Origin: an uncultured Shewanella sp.
GTDB taxonomy: Bacteria > Pseudomonadota > Gammaproteobacteria > Enterobacterales > Shewanellaceae
Direction: 5' to 3'
DNA length: 64,000 bases
Assembly: GCF_947491715.1 (NCBI RefSeq)
Contig: NZ_CANLKR010000008.1
Span: forward strand, 1-64,000
Every line of letters starts with the position of its first letter. Position 1 is the stretch's first letter. The notes under the pieces are model-generated. The model was not told where the DNA came from, did no database searches, and was given only the letters and a program-made list of their open reading frames with translations. Position numbers and translations under genes: made by a program. Positions 61,769 through 64,000 of the stretch are shown here, piece by piece.

Positions 61769-63682
61769 TTATACTTCTTCTTCAATGAGTTCACTAAAAA
61801 ATGGGCCTTGTCCGATATTAATCCCTAAGATTAATAACGTTTGCCACTCTTCAAATGAAGTCACACCTTCTGCACCAAATACAATATCTTTACGAGGTAA
61901 GCCTCCCATTAAACTTCGAATGAAAAGTTGATTTTCTTCTCGAAGATGGATTTTTCGAATAATAGACTTATGTAATTTAACCAAATCGAAGTGACATTGT
62001 TTGATATACTGAGCACTCACCACTTGTTGGCCCACTCTATCAACGCACAACGCGGCTCCCATTTTACGGATCATGTTCAAGGTGTCGCGTATTTTATCGA
62101 TATGATTTACAACAATAATTTCATTCACTTCGAAAATCAAATGCGAAGTTAAATGCCTGTATTCTAATAAAGTTCGCATCAACCAACGAATAAAAGCACG
62201 ACTCATTAGGGTATCTAAACTCAAATTAATACTGTATTTGTGTTGCCCTCCTCTTTGACTGCGTAAAATATCAAAAAGCACCGTTTCAATCACTTGCCTT
62301 TCAATTTGAGGGGTTAAGCCACATTTAATCGCCATAGGTAAAAATAAAGTCGCACGGATCAGGTGATCTTGCGTATCTCTTAATCGACAAGTGATCTCTC
62401 TATGCTGCTCTAGCATTTCATTATCAAAAACCGTACGTGAAAATGCAAATATCCTCTTGTTTACTAATGCACTCTCTAAGAAACTCCGCCATTGTACCGA
62501 GCCTTTTGATAAATCACGATCTAATGCACCTTTATCATACATGAACCAACTGCTGGTACCTTGAAGTTGAGCTGCTCTTAGCGCCATATCTGCTTCTTCT
62601 AATAATATGTCTTTGTCTTCTCCAATGTTAAAATATGCTCCCCCCAAGTGTACAAAATCATTCGTTTCTCTAATCAAGCTGGACACTTGTCTCAGGCAAA
62701 TTTTCAACAACTTAGCGGCAAGCCTATCCGCTTCAGCTTGAGAGATCTGTGACACTATGATGGCAAATTGATTAAAAGAACGACGAGCAAAAAAACTATT
62801 AACTTGTAGTGAAAGCACCTGATTAATGGGTAAAACAATCAAAGAAAGCATTTCGTCTACCTTTTCAAAACTACTGTCTTGCTGCAATAAATCTAAATCT
62901 TCTATCTCCAAGAAATACATCACCCCTGGCATGGTCATTTTCAAATCATCCGTTAATGCATCAAGCCGATTATCAAAAAAGACGCGATTACCTATGCCAG
63001 TTTCAGGATCTAAAAAAGTGTTAGAGCGAATAGACTGATCAAAACGGGCTCTTTGTTTTGATGCATCTTCTAGCTCTTGCAGTAAACGTGTCAATGCACG
63101 ATTGATAACCCTAGGTTGTCCCGTCCCTTTCTCTAGTAGAGCCCTATCATACTCCCCTTTTAAAATACTTTGACTTCTCTGAGCTAAACCTTCAATACCC
63201 TCTAATTGCATCGAAAACCAATAAAAACCAAAACGAACAACAGCAGCAACAATCAACCCACCTATGACGATAATAAGCACTTCATACCAACCAACATGAT
63301 TGACAGTAAAGGGCTCTGGCAAGGTCATTTTCATTACTATCCCTTGCTCTTTATTAATGACTTTTTCATAAGTCACAGTATTGGTATGCTCACTTTTGTC
63401 TTTATATTCAAAAGTTTTCTTCCCATTTTGGCTCAAAGAAAAGTGCTGTGCCTTAAACGCAATTAAAATTGGAGGTAACCAAGAATCAAACTTCCAGTCA
63501 TTATCATGTTGATAATGACTCACAAGCATGCTTTCTATTTCACTTACTTTTTGCTGCTGAAACTCATAGGTCAGTTGAACAAAACTCAATACAGCCGTAA
63601 AAAACAAAATAAACGCCACTCCAGCGAGAGAAAACAACCAAAAGCTCGTCAATTTCTTGGTCAGCATTCGAGTGAGTTTCAT
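61769..63682 (-). CDS. csrD: RNase E specificity factor CsrD (MshH), degenerate GGDEF/EAL
   Basis: 637 aa. TM1 (about 14-36) and TM2 (about 132-153) flank a periplasmic loop, then HAMP-like helices. The GGDEF signature is replaced (ARRSFNQFAI) and the EAL domain lacks its catalytic EAL (FAFSRTVFD and EITCRL). This matches CsrD, which targets CsrB/C small RNAs for RNase E decay without cyclic-di-GMP turnover. In Shewanella the same protein is MshH, next to the MSHA pilus genes, which lie outside this window. Confidence 0.93.
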   Translation of the reverse strand: MKLTRMLTKKLTSFWLFSLAGVAFILFFTAVLSFVQLTYEFQQQKVSEIESMLVSHYQHDNDWKFDSWLPPILIAFKAQHFSLSQNGKKTFEYKDKSEHTNTVTYEKVINKEQGIVMKMTLPEPFTVNHVGWYEVLIIVIGGLIVAAVVRFGFYWFSMQLEGIEGLAQRSQSILKGEYDRALLEKGTGQPRVINRALTRLLQELEDASKQRARFDQSIRSNTFLDPETGIGNRVFFDNRLDALTDDLKMTMPGVMYFLEIEDLDLLQQDSSFEKVDEMLSLIVLPINQVLSLQVNSFFARRSFNQFAIIVSQISQAEADRLAAKLLKICLRQVSSLIRETNDFVHLGGAYFNIGEDKDILLEEADMALRAAQLQGTSSWFMYDKGALDRDLSKGSVQWRSFLESALVNKRIFAFSRTVFDNEMLEQHREITCRLRDTQDHLIRATLFLPMAIKCGLTPQIERQVIETVLFDILRSQRGGQHKYSINLSLDTLMSRAFIRWLMRTLLEYRHLTSHLIFEVNEIIVVNHIDKIRDTLNMIRKMGAALCVDRVGQQVVSAQYIKQCHFDLVKLHKSIIRKIHLREENQLFIRSLMGGLPRKDIVFGAEGVTSFEEWQTLLILGINIGQGPFFSELIEEEV

Positions 63683-63723
63683 GCTTATTATTTCCCTTTA
63701 TTTCAATTATCGCCATCAAAAAA

Positions 63724-63739
63724 GGCGCCAATAGGCGCC
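63724..63739 (-). terminator. Terminator of the malic enzyme gene
   Basis: On the minus strand GGCGCC/GGCGCC around loop TATT runs into TTTTTT. It lies 24 bases after the malic enzyme stop. Confidence 0.85.
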
Positions 63740-63762
63740 CTTTTAGTATTACACATTTCCGC

Positions 63763-64000
63763 TTAAACCTTATAATCTTCAGGTAAGGCCTTTAATGCTG
63801 ATACACCCGAATCAATCGCCGCTTGCGCGACCGCTTTAGCCACATGAGATAAAAGACGTGGATCCATAGGTTTTGGGATCACATAATCAGGCCCAAAGGA
63901 CAACGCATCCACATCAGGATAAGCCGCTAACACAGATGCGGGGACAGCCTCTTTAGCCAAATCCGCAATGGCATGGACTGCAGCAATTTTCATTTCATCA
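63763..64000 (-). CDS. Malic enzyme, C-terminal end (5' part outside window)
   Basis: The frame stays open to the window edge, so only about 78 C-terminal residues are seen. MKIAAVHAIADLAKEAVP, YPDVDALSFGPDYVIPKPMDPRLL and VAKAVAQAAIDSGV are characteristic of the NAD(P) malic-enzyme C-terminal domain that decarboxylates malate to pyruvate. The short form (without a phosphotransacetylase domain) is indicated because the protein ends right after this motif. Read from the right; likely monocistronic given the terminator. Confidence 0.9.
   Translation of the reverse strand, partial: DEMKIAAVHAIADLAKEAVPASVLAAYPDVDALSFGPDYVIPKPMDPRLLSHVAKAVAQAAIDSGVSALKALPEDYKV

Overview
The window looks like chromosome of a marine gammaproteobacterium close to Shewanella. 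This is an inference from gene content and order. The first 15 kb follow the Shewanella bpfA-rtxB-rtxD-aggA-ompA-bpfG-bpfD biofilm-adhesin operon gene for gene. The housekeeping blocks (mreBCD-maf-rng-yhdP-nitrilase-tldD, hslVU, rraA, csrD) also fit that group. The DNA is AT-rich, and many small rho-independent hairpins separate the transcription units.

Region 1 (1-19.5 kb) is a c-di-GMP-controlled surface adhesion system. It holds the C-terminal 2265 residues of a giant RTX adhesin, its type I secretion ABC transporter, membrane-fusion protein and TolC-like outer membrane channel, and an OmpA-like lipoprotein. The periplasmic protease BpfG/LapG and its inside-out c-di-GMP receptor BpfD/LapD follow. 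Next comes a second, smaller adhesin of 1237 aa with a LapA-like N-terminal retention module. It has no recognisable di-alanine LapG site and no RTX nonapeptides, but its type I secretion tail resembles that of the giant adhesin. The two adhesins probably share one export and release machine.

Region 2 (19.5-41 kb) is core genome. It contains metF behind MetJ boxes, tldD, a Nit-type amidase, yhdP, rng, maf, mreDCB, hslVU behind a near-consensus sigma-32 promoter, and a DUF971 gene. A small envelope/glycosyltransferase group, rraA, an arginase-family hydrolase and two oxidoreductases complete it.

Region 3 (41-58 kb) is accessory and rich in exported proteins. It has a large cadherin-like lipoprotein and an MBL hydrolase, then a predicted jacalin-aerolysin pore-forming protein. 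ABM and GNAT genes follow, then an elicitor-type transglutaminase, an M14 carboxypeptidase overlapping a probable DUF3541 gene, a stand-alone subtilisin-propeptide-like protein next to a lipoprotein subtilase, a trypsin-like protease and a decayed aldehyde dehydrogenase. Long AT-rich gene-free stretches separate several of these. Together they look like a secreted toxin and hydrolase island.

Region 4 (58-64 kb) returns to more ordinary genes: a methyltransferase, a small periplasmic protein, an MFS exporter, ElyC, the degenerate GGDEF/EAL regulator CsrD, and the 3' end of a malic enzyme running off the right edge.

The strongest candidates for something new are the second adhesin with its altered release site and alternating repeats, the jacalin-aerolysin protein, and the separated propeptide-like protein/subtilase pair. 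No tRNA, rRNA, CRISPR array, integrase or intact insertion sequence was seen. Family calls were made by reading motifs, without database searches.
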